Below, piece after piece: positions 22,001 through 32,564 of a stretch of 64,000 nt of DNA; position 1 is the stretch's first letter; each line of letters opens with the position of its first letter. Source of the DNA: Reticulascus tulasneorum (lineage: Eukaryota > Ascomycota > Sordariomycetes > Glomerellales > Reticulascaceae); assembly GCA_001557505.1 (NCBI GenBank), contig LSAX01000012.1, positions 1,178,001 to 1,242,000 on the forward strand, in the 5' to 3' direction. The notes under the pieces are model-generated. The model was not told the DNA's origin, did no database searches, and saw only the letters and a program-made list of their open reading frames with translations. Position numbers and translations under genes: made by a program.

Positions 22001-22676
22001 AGTTCAAGGGAATGGTGCCGACGAGATTGTTGAACTTTTCGAAAACCTGTTTGGGAGTGGCAGCCGTGTTGGATTGGTCGAAAAGCGTAAACTGTAGCAG
22101 CACCTCGCCCGACACGATGCTCGTCTTCCTCCCGGGTCTCTTGCTCTTTAACGGGTACCATTTCGGCTCCTGCTCGTTCTTCTCATTGGCAAATATCTCT
22201 TCCAGCGCCAGATCGAATTCGCCCAGGTAATCTTTGCCGAATCGGTCCTTGTCCCAGCAGATGACATCGAGAAGCAGGGTCTGGGGGGAGTTCACGGGCA
22301 ATTCTTCGACAACGTTCCATTCTGGATTTAGAGTCTTTGGGACATCGTGGGTGACAATCTTTCCTTCGCCGAGGGTTACGACAAGAAACTGAGGAGGGAA
22401 AGAGAAGGGTTAGCTGGAGCTTGGCAAAGGAAGAAGCAGGAATGGTTCGAGGGTGATATGTAGCTTACCGGATCCGAAGTGCCTCCTCTGTCTTTCGCAG
22501 CCAAGTTTCGAGCCTGGATGTGTAACGTTAGTTTAGGCAGGCCAGGAACGTAGGCAACGTAGACATGGCCAATGCCGAGAGCCAAGGGGAGGGACCGAAT
22601 TGTTGCAAGTGGTATATACCTTCAAAATGACGACTTTCAGCATCAAGCCGTTCTCCTTTGGACTAGGTTCCCCCAT
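19093..22676 (-). CDS. PSD2: Phosphatidylserine decarboxylase, C2-domain type (Psd2)
   Basis: Makes phosphatidylethanolamine from phosphatidylserine in the endosome/Golgi/vacuole system. Five exons on the minus strand: 22676-22620, 22513-22469, 22388-20162, 20109-19358, 19296-19093; 1094 residues, the usual size for fungal Psd2. An N-terminal C2 domain (ARNLAAKDRGGTSDPF, then TLNPEW and DYLGEFDL) is followed by an acidic linker, a second C2 domain (DMDPFVVASLGKKTYRTK), an EF-hand loop (DTDESGRISKVE) and the decarboxylase domain. The catalytic part shows SPADCR, YHRFHIPVDG and the self-cleavage motif FGGST, whose Ser becomes the pyruvoyl group. The hydrophilic C-terminal tail is in the last exon. 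Introns are 106, 80, 52 and 61 bases. Confidence 0.95.
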
Positions 22677-22850
22677 TTTGTTCCGTAGTGGGCTTTTGCT
22701 CCTGGTGTGGTGGAGTGAAGAACTCGACTTGAGGCGGGTTGGTATGATGCGAACCATCTCGGTTTATATGTAATACAGCCCAGAGAGAGGGGTTGCGGTA
22801 ATGGTTGCGACGTGTGTCACGGCGAGAGGTGCCCAGAGCGAGGCGAGGCG

Positions 22851-22877
22851 ACGCAACGCAACGCAACGCAACGCAAC
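22851..22877. repeat. ACGCA pentanucleotide tandem (five copies)
   Basis: Five perfect ACGCA units followed by ACGGG, about 175 bases upstream of the PSD2 ATG. Confidence 0.9.
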
Positions 22878-23081
22878 GGGACCCGACTATGCTCAAAACT
22901 TGGCGGGGGGTGACGTATGAGATGCAATGCAGGCGCCAAGTGAAGCTTGGTGTACGGAAGTGGATTGGTGATTGACCCTCGTTGATCTCGACACCAAGCC
23001 TAAGCCACTGATGCACAATCCCAGGACCAATAAATCCGCGTATAGGGAGATTGATTAATTCTTTTCGGTTGATCGGCTGGC

Positions 23082-23097
23082 CGGTCGGTCGGTCGGT
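23082..23097. repeat. CGGT tetranucleotide tandem (four copies)
   Basis: Four CGGT units in the PSD2 upstream region. Confidence 0.85.
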
Positions 23098-23235
23098 TGG
23101 GGAGGTCAAGACCAAAACAGAGGACGAGAGAGGTAGGAAAGGGTCTTTGTTTGAAATGTGTCGAAGCTTTGGGGGGGTGGATCGTAATATTTCGAGGTTC
23201 AGCCCTGGGACGCCCGCTGAAAGGTCAAAGGTAGC

Positions 23236-23293
23236 TTTCAGCTTCAGCTTCAGCAACAGGCACCTGTACCAGCAGCAGCAGCAACAACAACAA
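23236..23293. repeat. TTCAGC and AGC/AAC repeats
   Basis: TTCAGC three times at 23236-23253, then AGC repeats at 23271-23282 and AAC repeats at 23283-23293. Confidence 0.85.
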
Positions 23294-25845
23294 TAGCACC
23301 GAAACAAGAGAGAATCCCCCGAACTAATAAATAAGCTCTGGCACCGGAATGTTCTGATCGCCTCGGCACAAACTTCAGCTCCCTGATACGTGGCTTTCCA
23401 GACACCTCAATTGGAATGTGTGTGCTCTGTTTTTTTTTCTTGTGGCCAGGGGTGCGAGAGGGGGCAAGGCTCGCTCCATGTGTCCGTAATTACTCTCTCG
23501 CGCGTGATGCGTACGGCTGGCCCGGGAAACGCTTGCGAGAGGTAGGCAGGTCGGGAGTGCTCGTTAATTAGACCAAGGTGGCCATCTAAAAGTCAGGTAA
23601 AGGAAGAAAGGGTAAGATGGCCTATTTGTTGGCGGGGAGGCGTCTTGCGCAAAAAGAGACAGCACACAGATATCCCTAAGGTGGTCTAGAGTGTTGGATC
23701 CATCCCAGACCAGACTTGCCTGCAGCAGTAGTTTCTGTTGGCCAGAATCTTTCCGAAGGCTGTGTGTGCTCCAATCTCCGTCCAGTATGGGGGTTGGTCG
23801 CAGAGAAACTGTCTGCTAGCAACCAACGCTTGATGATGGAAAGAGAGAGGAGAAGGATCAGAGAGGCAGATAGAGACGGGAGAGAGAGCCTTGTCACGCC
23901 AAAACCGAAAGCATCGCCTCGTTGGCTATAAGTAACGCAGATTGCGTGCGATATCCAGTCGTTGGCCAGGTAGAGATAATTGCCCAAGACGTGGCTTGTT
24001 TAGTCGATTCTCACAAAGCGACAGTCTACGTTTGGGGGTCGAGCTCAATGGCTCGGCATCATCCCATCCATTCAATCAACCCCGGGAATGGCTTGAAGCT
24101 GAAAAGGTGTTTGCTTATCTTACCCTTTGCCCCGTGGGCTGGCCAGGCCATAAAGTCACTTGAGGACTTGCATCCCTCACATTACGAGCTGGTCGTTTTA
24201 GGTAGCTGCGCCATAATTATCCTTCCTTCTTTGGTGGTTACATCCAGGCTGATGATGATAGCTCAAAGGCGGGCAAGGATTGCGATGAACTCGCCTCCGA
24301 TCCTCCCTCCCAGCCGCTGCTCCAAAGTACATTTCGTGCATGTCTGCCTTCTTTCAAAGGGCCAAGGTGATCGAACGCAGTCAGTCTAGAGTATCAGGAG
24401 TCAGCCCTGATCATCCACTCGAACGTCACAGCTCCGTCTGGCTTGTGGATGGAGAGTGTGCCTTGGCACGGCACGGTACGTATGTGTAGTTCGTTTCGCC
24501 ATCCATCCCTCATCTACTACACTCGAACAAACTTATTACAATCCCCCCGCTCCCCCCAAGCGAGGCAATCCGTTTGCGGACTGTCCCCGTTTCCTCAGTC
24601 CCTGCTGCTGGTGCCCAGGCCATCCTCAGTCTTGGCATTGAGGCCAGAATGGTTGCTAAACTTCCCGACGTGCGGCTGTCTGCCCTACCACTTCTCGGCG
24701 TGCAGCAATCCAACAGGCTCGACGCCATCTCAATTTCCATTCGCGGCGTCAAGTCTCCCAACTGGGTCTGTGTGCCAAGCTCCTGGCAGCGGCTTTGCTG
24801 GGCAGGGTTAGCACACAATTGCCATCCCCCAATCTTGGCACACATTCTTTGATCGTGCGCGCCTATGGCTGTTTCTCGACCATAAATATGTCTTGTCTTC
24901 ATCATGGCAAATGCGGGCATTTGTACATGGGTTTTCGCCTCGGCTCGGTGGCACTCCGTGCAAACCAAGACGGGTATCGACTTGAGCGATTAATGATTAG
25001 ACGAAGGGTGAATTAATGTAATCCGTATGCAGCGGAGTTTCACTAGACCTCGTCCAAATCCTATAGTCGCGGTCACTCTACCAGCTCGTTTACAGCTTGA
25101 CACAGCCAGACTGTCGCAGCCCAGCCCAGCCCAGCCGCGATGCAAAGGAACGGGCGGTGCAAAGAGCTGATCTTTGTCCTTTTCGTCGATCAGGGCAGCT
25201 GCTGAATGGTAGCGTGGCCAGCTTCCTCATTCAAGGGATCCAAAAGGCCCACTGAGATTGGCGACTAATGATGGGAGGTCACATTCTTTCGAAGTAACCC
25301 CCCCATTCTCAACGCATGATGCCTTTCCCGGGTGTAGCGCCAATGTACTTCGTACCTAATCATGACGCAATCGAGAGTCAAGCTTTTGGATCACGACCAC
25401 GACTACGACCACGAACAGGTGAGACCTGCCTGGTAGGTAGTACACGGTGGAAACGTGGGAGTGTTCAGGTACGATTCGCTGCTATTCTTGGCTCGGGAAC
25501 ATGTTCGGCAGTTTGTTGCTTTTTGTCAACTTGGCGAGGCTCTTCATGTACATTTCGCATGGAGTAAATGTGGCAATTGAAACGGCTTTTTTTGTTTTTT
25601 TAAAACTTGTCCAGCTTCTTCTCATATTCTAGACTTGAGCCCTCCATGCTTGAGATCTGGTAATCTGCGATGGCCGATTTACCGACAACCAAAAGGAAAA
25701 AGAAAGACCCCCAAACTCCATTTTAATGCTCCCGACCTGTATTCCGCCTTGCAGAAGCTATCATACAGCTTAACGCCCGTGTATCCTTTCTAGCAAAGTG
25801 TTCTAGCGACGACGATGCAATCCTCATTAAAACAAAAGAAATCCG

Positions 25846-26901
25846 TTAAGCCATAACAGGTGACACCATGGTCTTTTCAATAGACGGCGTCGTGAGCTCG
25901 CTGAAGGCCTCTGGCCAGAGGAACATCTTCTGCTCCTTCGTGGGCGAGAGGACGACATATCGTGGGACCGCAGCCTGGCTGGAGACTCTTCTCCAGAGGT
26001 TGGCGCGGGGGTTGAAGATGGCCGGCATGCCCTTGCCGCCAGTCTTCTTAGCATCCTCTTCCCGGATGCGTTCGATCTCCTTCTGGATATCCGCGAAGGT
26101 GTCGAAGGGAATGTACGAGATCTGGTTCTCATTGCAATACTCCTCTAGGCGAAGTCCTCTTCGAGCGAAAAGGACGTCGGCTTGCCGAGCGGCCGGCAAG
26201 TCAGATACGCCGTCGCCGATGAAGACGATGAGTGGAATTGTGCCATCTTCACACGCTAGCTCGGCATCTTCCCGAGCTTCAACCATGGAGAGCGCCTTGT
26301 CGTGACCGAGTTCGTTATCGTGTCTCCAGATTGGTTTCCAAGCGGAGCCGTCATCCGTGATCTCGGCTTCGTTAGCGACGATGTCGATGTGGGATGCCGC
26401 CTCTTCTCCGAGGAAGGTATCGAGCACCCTTCTCAGGATAGGCTTGAGCCCGGCAGAGATGATGTTGAAAGGGATGTTGTTATCGAGACAAAATTTATGG
26501 AATTCGCGGAAGTCAGGGTCAATCTCGAGCGTCTTCTCCATGACTTCGAAACCATCGTCGAAAGGGACGTTGAGAGATCCCCACATCTCCTCAGAGACTT
26601 CTCGGAAGGACCGTTCGCCAGTCTTGATCTGCTCATCAAGGACCTCTCTTCGCTTGCTGCCACAACCATGGTTGTCGAAAAGGATATGGCCAGAATCCTG
26701 CATGAAGATGGTCCCGTCGAAGTCTAAATTGTGTTAGTCGTGTTGCAGAGAGCAAAGAATGCGGGTCAACATACCTGAGAAACATATGATCTTCCGCTTC
26801 TTATTCTCTGTCACTGGCTTGAGCGAGTTGACCACACGGTCGAGATCATTTTGAGTAATACCCTTGACGGTAATCTCGGGAGGGGTGATTGCGATAGGCA
26901 T
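25846..26901 (-). CDS. HAD-superfamily phosphatase (Pyp1/YNL010W-like)
   Basis: Soluble phosphatase of the phosphoserine-phosphatase-like HAD subfamily; yeast YNL010W (Pyp1), a polyol phosphatase, is the closest named relative I recognise. Two exons: 26901-26775 and 26723-25846, with a 51-base intron that splits the catalytic motif (CFS | DFDGT); 334 residues. The nucleophile and acid/base aspartates are Asp43 and Asp45 in DFDGTIF. Motif II lies in NIISAGLKP and motif IV in FIGDGVSDLPAA. The C-terminal 60 residues are a fungal extension with no catalytic motif. A TATATAAG box lies about 135 bases upstream. Substrate cannot be read from sequence. Confidence 0.88.
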
Positions 26902-28422
26902 TTTGAAGGGAATAGTTGAAAAAGAACTATTTGAAATACGGTGAAATGTTTATGAAATTGTTGGAGGACTCGATTATTTGTGTGATGATGAATTATGAAG
27001 TCTGATGTGAAAAGGAAAGAAGAGAAGAAGTCAACTTATATAGCAAGGCCATATGAGGCCAACGGCCTACTGTGAGGTCTCTTCACAGCACTGCCATGCT
27101 CACGATGACGAGATTCGGGAACAGTTTGGCTCTCGCCCCGACTAAGGAGCCCTCAAGACGTCAAGGCGCACAATCTTGCATGACAAGTGCAGACAATTCT
27201 GGCCCAATCTGGGCCTGGAAGCACAATACCGTCACTGGCTGAGGTGGGTATGACAGAATCTCCTAGGGTATTGTGCATGATTGGCTCCGACAAGGCATGT
27301 AATGTGCGGAACCGCCCATGCTACCATCCTCCCTCCATCAAGACAGCCGGCCGGCTCTTGATCATCAGGGCAACTGGATGAGCCGCCACATGCTACGGAG
27401 CCGCTTTATTGGAGATTTTCGACTTTCTCCAACTCGCTAAGAAATCTGGACCGGCTAGTATCATAACGACCGTTTCTCTTTCAAATCAAAGAAGATTCGA
27501 GACTGCAGTCTTCGCCTCTTTGTTCGGATAACCCGCAGCGAGGAGGCGACTTCATGGAAAACCAGGCCCATGTCTGGAGCACATGTAAGATGACCTAAGT
27601 GGATTCTCTCCACCCTGGGAGCACCCCACGTAGCCGGCGGCTTGCAGCTTTGATGATGCGCACCAACTCCGGAAGTGTACTCGGGTTCTGCAGGCCGATG
27701 CACGTGTAAGACGGTAGGATGGGAGAGTCACGAAGGGGACCATGATGTCATGGGACGTCGAAGGCATTGGAACTAGAAACGGTGAGTCTGCATGCTGTGC
27801 GAAGGGTTCGTACAGAAATGGGCCAGCGGGGACCAAGTTGAGGGCTCACATTGCAGCCTTGGCAATGTTGGGTTATCTGTTATCACGGACCCTCTGGCAG
27901 CGATCCAACTGTGACATATTATCCCACCTGGCGGTGAGAAAATGAGGGGTCCTTTCTTATCTCTGCAGATTTCCTCCTAATCTCCGATCAGCTTCAACGC
28001 ACATACTGTACGTGACAGGCGGATATGTACGTCGCCCATCGGAATGACGATTAAATGATAGCACTTGCTCGTAAACTTTCATGCTAAAGGAATAGAAGAT
28101 GCATCGTCATTCTCTTCAAAAACGAATGCCATGATAGCCCTCACCCCTCTCGTGTAAATCACGACATCGACACGGTCCAGTACGAGACCCACTCCTTGAA
28201 AATGCCCATGATGTCAACCCGCACTCATAGGACCGATAGCGGTGTTCTCGCATGTGCAAATGAAAGAGGCCAGATTGTCAGGGTTTTCAGCTGATTATTC
28301 AGGGACTTGGACTGTACGAGAATGACTCCAGTGGAGCGCTCTTTTTTTTGTGGTCCTTGTATCCGCAATGTTTCTCTAAACCGTACGCCCAACTGTATGC
28401 TCACCAATCAAGCTCCCCGAGT
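26902..28422. other. Intergenic region between COPE 3' end and HAD phosphatase promoter
   Basis: 1.5 kb. Apart from the TATA box near the phosphatase gene I see no repeat or gene. Confidence 0.5.
27035..27042 (-). promoter_or_regulatory. TATA box of the HAD phosphatase gene
   Basis: TATATAAG on the minus strand about 135 bases before the ATG, followed by a CT-rich stretch, a common layout for fungal promoters. Confidence 0.5.
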
Positions 28423-29478
28423 CTATCCAGACACCTTGGCACTGTATTTTGTGGCGGCTTTGTCAAATAGCGCACTCTTTTCCTCGTAGTCGGTCAGAAG
28501 TAGGTGTCCAGGGTCAATCTTCTTGAGCTTACTGCGAGCGAGTCAGTCAACAGTTTCAACGCCAGCCAAACGCCAGCTGAAGCGCCCAAAGAGAAGAGCA
28601 CTTACTTAGTCAGCTCCTGGGGATCCTTTCCAGATATGGCCGTCAGCACCAGCAGATTCGCAATAGCTTCAGCATAATTGGGATCCTTTTTCGCTGCTTG
28701 GTCCAACGCGGCCTGTGCCTCCTCGAGTCGTCCCAGATGTAGCTCTGCTACCGCTTGCGATACGAGCGTAGCGATTGATGATGTTGCTGGTGCCTGAGCG
28801 AGTTCCTCGAAGACGTAGAACGCTTGTTGGTACTTGTCGCCACCCTACGCTGTCTCAGCACATCATTACCCACCAACTTGAGCATCACATACCTGTCGTA
28901 ATCCTACCCATGACTCTGCCAGGTTGACTAGCAAGCTATCCTGTGCCCATCTTCTCGCCGCTGTGACTTCCTTCAAGGCGAGGTCGTTTCGGTTCTGCTG
29001 CAGGTGTATCTGCACAATCAGGGCAACGGCATCAACTTCGTAGACGTTAGCAAGCGCTCTTTGCAAACAGACGGCTTCACGTACGACTGCCCTGGTGCTG
29101 TGACAGTAGAGCAAGCGCTTCCTCGGACTTCCCAGCGGCTTGCAAGACTGTGCCTCCAACGATCTGAACTGTCGCATTCTCGGCATCAGACGCAGCGAGC
29201 TTCTCGATGGTCTTCACCGCCGCATCTGCTTTGCCGAGGCTGAACTCCGCGAGAGCGCCAAGCGCCTCGAGTTCTGGCTCCTTCTCCCCTTTGATGTCGG
29301 CGATGACATCTGCAGCTTGGCCTAGGGCGATTCGCGCTCGAAGAACTAGAACTCTGGCAGGTAGCGCGTTCTCGGCCGACAGGGAGGAGGTGTCGTAGTC
29401 GATGACTTCTTGGTATTGTCCTTGGTGGAAGTGATTATGAATGTTGATCAACTCGCCTTCTGCCGAGTAGGGATCCAT
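28423..29478 (-). CDS. SEC28: Coatomer epsilon subunit (Sec28)
   Basis: Epsilon-COP of the COPI coat, which stabilises alpha-COP in Golgi-to-ER vesicle transport. Four exons on the minus strand: 29478-29085, 29035-28893, 28844-28606, 28531-28423; 294 residues, as expected for the family. It begins MDPYSAEGELINIHNHFHQGQYQEV and consists of TPR-like helix pairs, for example the GRLEEAQAALDQA and DPNYAEAIANLLVL segments. The end follows the family's conserved DPGHLLLTDYEEKSALFDKA stretch. Introns are 49, 48 and 74 bases. Confidence 0.93.
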
Positions 29479-30374
29479 CTTGAAGCGCTCGTGGTGTCTG
29501 CTGAGGTTGAAGTAGACAGCTATGATAGGACTTGGTGAATGTGGGGGTTAGGCTATCCAGTTTGGTAAACGTGGAACCCTGAGACAAGGCGGCAGATGCC
29601 GTGAGAGTGGGAATTGGTCAACTGGTCCGTGCGCTTGGTCCCCAAACCTCTAACCCACAAAGCTCGTGCGTGATCTTAGCGAACACCCCAAGTTACACAA
29701 AGGCCACCGACTACGTCAGGGCTACGGTACTATCGATCATCGATATCCAGGACCAGCTGTCTATTAAATCTTGGTACCAGATTCCGTGTCAATGACCGTG
29801 TATAATCTGGATCCGTTCAATGGTCGCCATCATGGTCTGTTCAGTATTAAGGATTGCCAAGTCGGGGGACAAACTGGACAACCAGTCCGAGAGATGTATT
29901 TCAACCCAATGTTCACGGGTCTGGGTAGGATTGTACTTGGGTCGCTCGAAATCTTGCACAGGATAATCAGGAGGCTGTACTATTCGAAGCTTCTGTTTGA
30001 GGTGGTTCTTAGCAAATCAAGTTCAGCAGAGAACTCCCTTTAGTATGGCATTCAATATCCCTCAACTGGCATGTCATATCTTGCTGGAGGCAAGCGCCCG
30101 GCAATGGGAACTTTATCATGCTGAATCAGAAGTGACATGGGCGGGATGATGGATCGAGTAGTGTTAGTCCTAACTTGACGTTCTTGTGGATGTCAAAACT
30201 CATCGTTAGACCAAAAGGAGTTCACATTCAGATCACTACACACCTTCACGTCTATTTCTTGTGACTGTGTTCAGACTCATCTATGCCCACAACTTTCATC
30301 GTGTCTTCGGACGTTTCACTGTGAATAGGGTAACTTCAACACCGCAAGTCTTTCCTTCCGTGAAAGAAGCAAAC
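29479..30374. other. Divergent intergenic region between SEC28 and a disordered orphan gene
   Basis: About 0.9 kb containing both promoters. No further gene seen. Confidence 0.55.
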
Positions 30375-31991
30375 ATGGCATACGATACCGACATCCGCAG
30401 AGTAGGCTCTTTCAGGGGTAGGAGCAATACAGAAGGCAGCGTACTTGACCGAAAGCGGCCCGTACCAAGACTTCCTATCAGCTTTTCTTCCCAGCTTGGT
30501 CTAATATCAGGATCACTTCCACATGGCGATGACGACACACGCTCAACCACCGACGGCGCAGGTACTTCCTCTGCCGAGGAAGGCGAGAATGTGCTTGCTA
30601 GAAAGCGCGATATCTCGGGCGGACTCTCAACAAGCTTTTCCTCAAACCTCGGGAGGAAGATATCACCGCCAAGCAGTCAAAAAGCTTCGGGAAACCAGTC
30701 AGTGAAGGCCATCGTCGCATGGCTCGAGTCTTCAAATAGCAATCCAGGAGCAAACACTTCTGAAGCAATAGAAAGCCTCACTCAAACCACACAAACCATC
30801 CCAAGGAAACAGAGCAAGGCGTCTGACACCGACTCACTCAGCCAGTACTCGCAATATAGTCATCGAGTTACACCACGGCAAACGCATGGGCGTGAGACAT
30901 CCGAGGATTATTCTCTATCTATGTTGAGATACCAACGATATTTCAATGATCGCCCTTTGGCCCGATGTCTCGATGAGCAAGAGCCGCCGTCGCCAACGAC
31001 TAAGGTGAAAAGGACCTGCCGCAAACTGACCAAATATTCAGCAACGAAGGACAGCCTTGAAACTGAAAAGTCGACGCAAGTATTCGGCCAATCGGCTGAG
31101 AATGGAATCGAAGAAAGCAACGGTACGAAGGAGGTGACTGGGGACGAGCTGGAATACACACCTGCTACGAAGCCCAGGGCAACTGGCATGGAATCGAAAG
31201 ATGGTCAAACGAAACACACGCCTCGATACAGAGCTACTGAGGCTACAGCTTCCGCAGCAGCACAAGCCAAGGTTCAACTCGTCAATATCAACCGCAGAGA
31301 CCCGGCCGAAGTAAATGCCTTCTGGGACAACGTCCGAGCCTATCTTTGGATCACTGACGAAGAACTAGAGAACAAGTCCACTTCAAGAATGGCGCAGGAA
31401 CGTGTCGAACGAGGCTTTTGCGAAGAAAGGGTGATAGCTGACGCTCAGGCTGCACATGGTTCTTTATACGGCACTGCCAGTCCAAGCCGGACCTCGCTCT
31501 TCCCCACCACCAGAGGCCAGACAACCCGTGGCCCCTTTTCCAACTTCGACTTCAATCCCAGCACATCCAGGGAGACTCCTCAGAGCAAACCAGTCGAAGC
31601 GTTTGGCAAAAGTAACGGCGAGAACCACGACTCCAGGTGGGTGATGGTGAAAGCCCCCCGAAAATCATCCTATAACAGCGATAAGCAGACCCGCCACCAG
31701 ACGGGCGGCAAGCGCCTCCAAAGCTCTATTTCAACAGTCATACCCGAATATCCCAATCCTGGAAGACGCCGAGTTCTCTCGACGGATGAGAAGATGTTCG
31801 AGATCGACATCTTCCTAGCCGAGGATCTGGAGAAGGAGAACAGTCCTCTGGCAGCATCGGCAGCGTTGCCCGTCCCGCCTTGTCCCACGCGGATACCCCC
31901 CAAAGCACCGAGAGAGAGAATACGGCCTGGCAGGGCTGGAACAGCGCCACCTTCGTTCGGTAATTATGACATGAACGGTAGTTGGATTTGA
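30375..31991 (+). CDS. Hypothetical, largely disordered protein with a duplicated SFSS motif
   Basis: Single open frame, 538 residues from the first ATG at 30375; the frame is open further upstream but only from a GTG. I do not recognise it. It is rich in Ser, Thr, Arg and Glu and probably mostly disordered. Two copies of a motif occur near the N-terminus: DRKRPVPRLPISFSSQLG and ARKRDISGGLSTSFSSNLG, about 45 residues apart. One likely folded stretch is NRRDPAEVNAFWDNVRAYLW followed by an acidic helix. Many S/TP and basic sites suggest phosphorylation and a nuclear or cell-cycle role, but that is speculation. No introns seen. Confidence 0.65.
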   Translation: MAYDTDIRRVGSFRGRSNTEGSVLDRKRPVPRLPISFSSQLGLISGSLPHGDDDTRSTTDGAGTSSAEEGENVLARKRDISGGLSTSFSSNLGRKISPPSSQKASGNQSVKAIVAWLESSNSNPGANTSEAIESLTQTTQTIPRKQSKASDTDSLSQYSQYSHRVTPRQTHGRETSEDYSLSMLRYQRYFNDRPLARCLDEQEPPSPTTKVKRTCRKLTKYSATKDSLETEKSTQVFGQSAENGIEESNGTKEVTGDELEYTPATKPRATGMESKDGQTKHTPRYRATEATASAAAQAKVQLVNINRRDPAEVNAFWDNVRAYLWITDEELENKSTSRMAQERVERGFCEERVIADAQAAHGSLYGTASPSRTSLFPTTRGQTTRGPFSNFDFNPSTSRETPQSKPVEAFGKSNGENHDSRWVMVKAPRKSSYNSDKQTRHQTGGKRLQSSISTVIPEYPNPGRRRVLSTDEKMFEIDIFLAEDLEKENSPLAASAALPVPPCPTRIPPKAPRERIRPGRAGTAPPSFGNYDMNGSWI

Positions 31992-32564
31992 CGTGCGGGG
32001 TTGTTGGGTTTGGAAAGTGCTCCTCCACCTGGATAGGAGGTTTGATATCTTGGTATGCTTTCCACCAGAGTCTGGAGCACTGGGGTTAGAGTCACAATAT
32101 TTTAGCTGCAGAGACACATTTTGCGCACTGGCAGCGAGGCTCAACTGGGTACAATGAGCCCGCAAGCTTTAAATGGCAATTGTGTAGAGTACGATATCAC
32201 TAATTACAACTGGAACTCAAAACTCAAACCGCCGACTTCTTCTGTTCATGCGTGCCTGTCTGCCTGCTTGCATCATCATTCCATGTGGTCATATATCTCT
32301 GAATAGCTACTTGAATATATAGGTAAGACTTAAATCAGGTTTGCTGATGAGGACTTTAGGGTACTATTATCTAGCAGTCAATCGGGAACCACCCCCTTTC
32401 GCCCACATTCGTCTAGAGAATCTCCATTACACCGTAGCTCAATGCCAAGCTCGGTCTGTCACCATCGAAGCATCATACATAAGGTAGGGAACAGTCAAGT
32501 AGACAACAGATGATGGTGTCATTCTATATTTCATAACGGCCGTGTAATATTCCCGATTCTAATA
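31992..32564. other. Convergent 3' ends
   Basis: 573 bases between converging stop codons; AT-richer than the genes; holds 3' UTRs. Confidence 0.55.

Larger units (their letters stand above)
22677..25845. other. 3.2-kb intergenic region upstream of PSD2
   Basis: Upstream of PSD2 and downstream of the HAD phosphatase gene (both minus strand). Contains simple repeats near PSD2 (22851-23293) and a CCCAG tandem at about 25119-25136. Open frames here are short or formed by repeat translation (poly-Cys, poly-Gln) and are not called. Confidence 0.55.

Noticed and set aside
22663..23307. 214-codon minus-strand open frame upstream of PSD2
   Set aside because: It starts with a poly-Cys run from a trinucleotide repeat and overlaps the PSD2 first exon in another frame.
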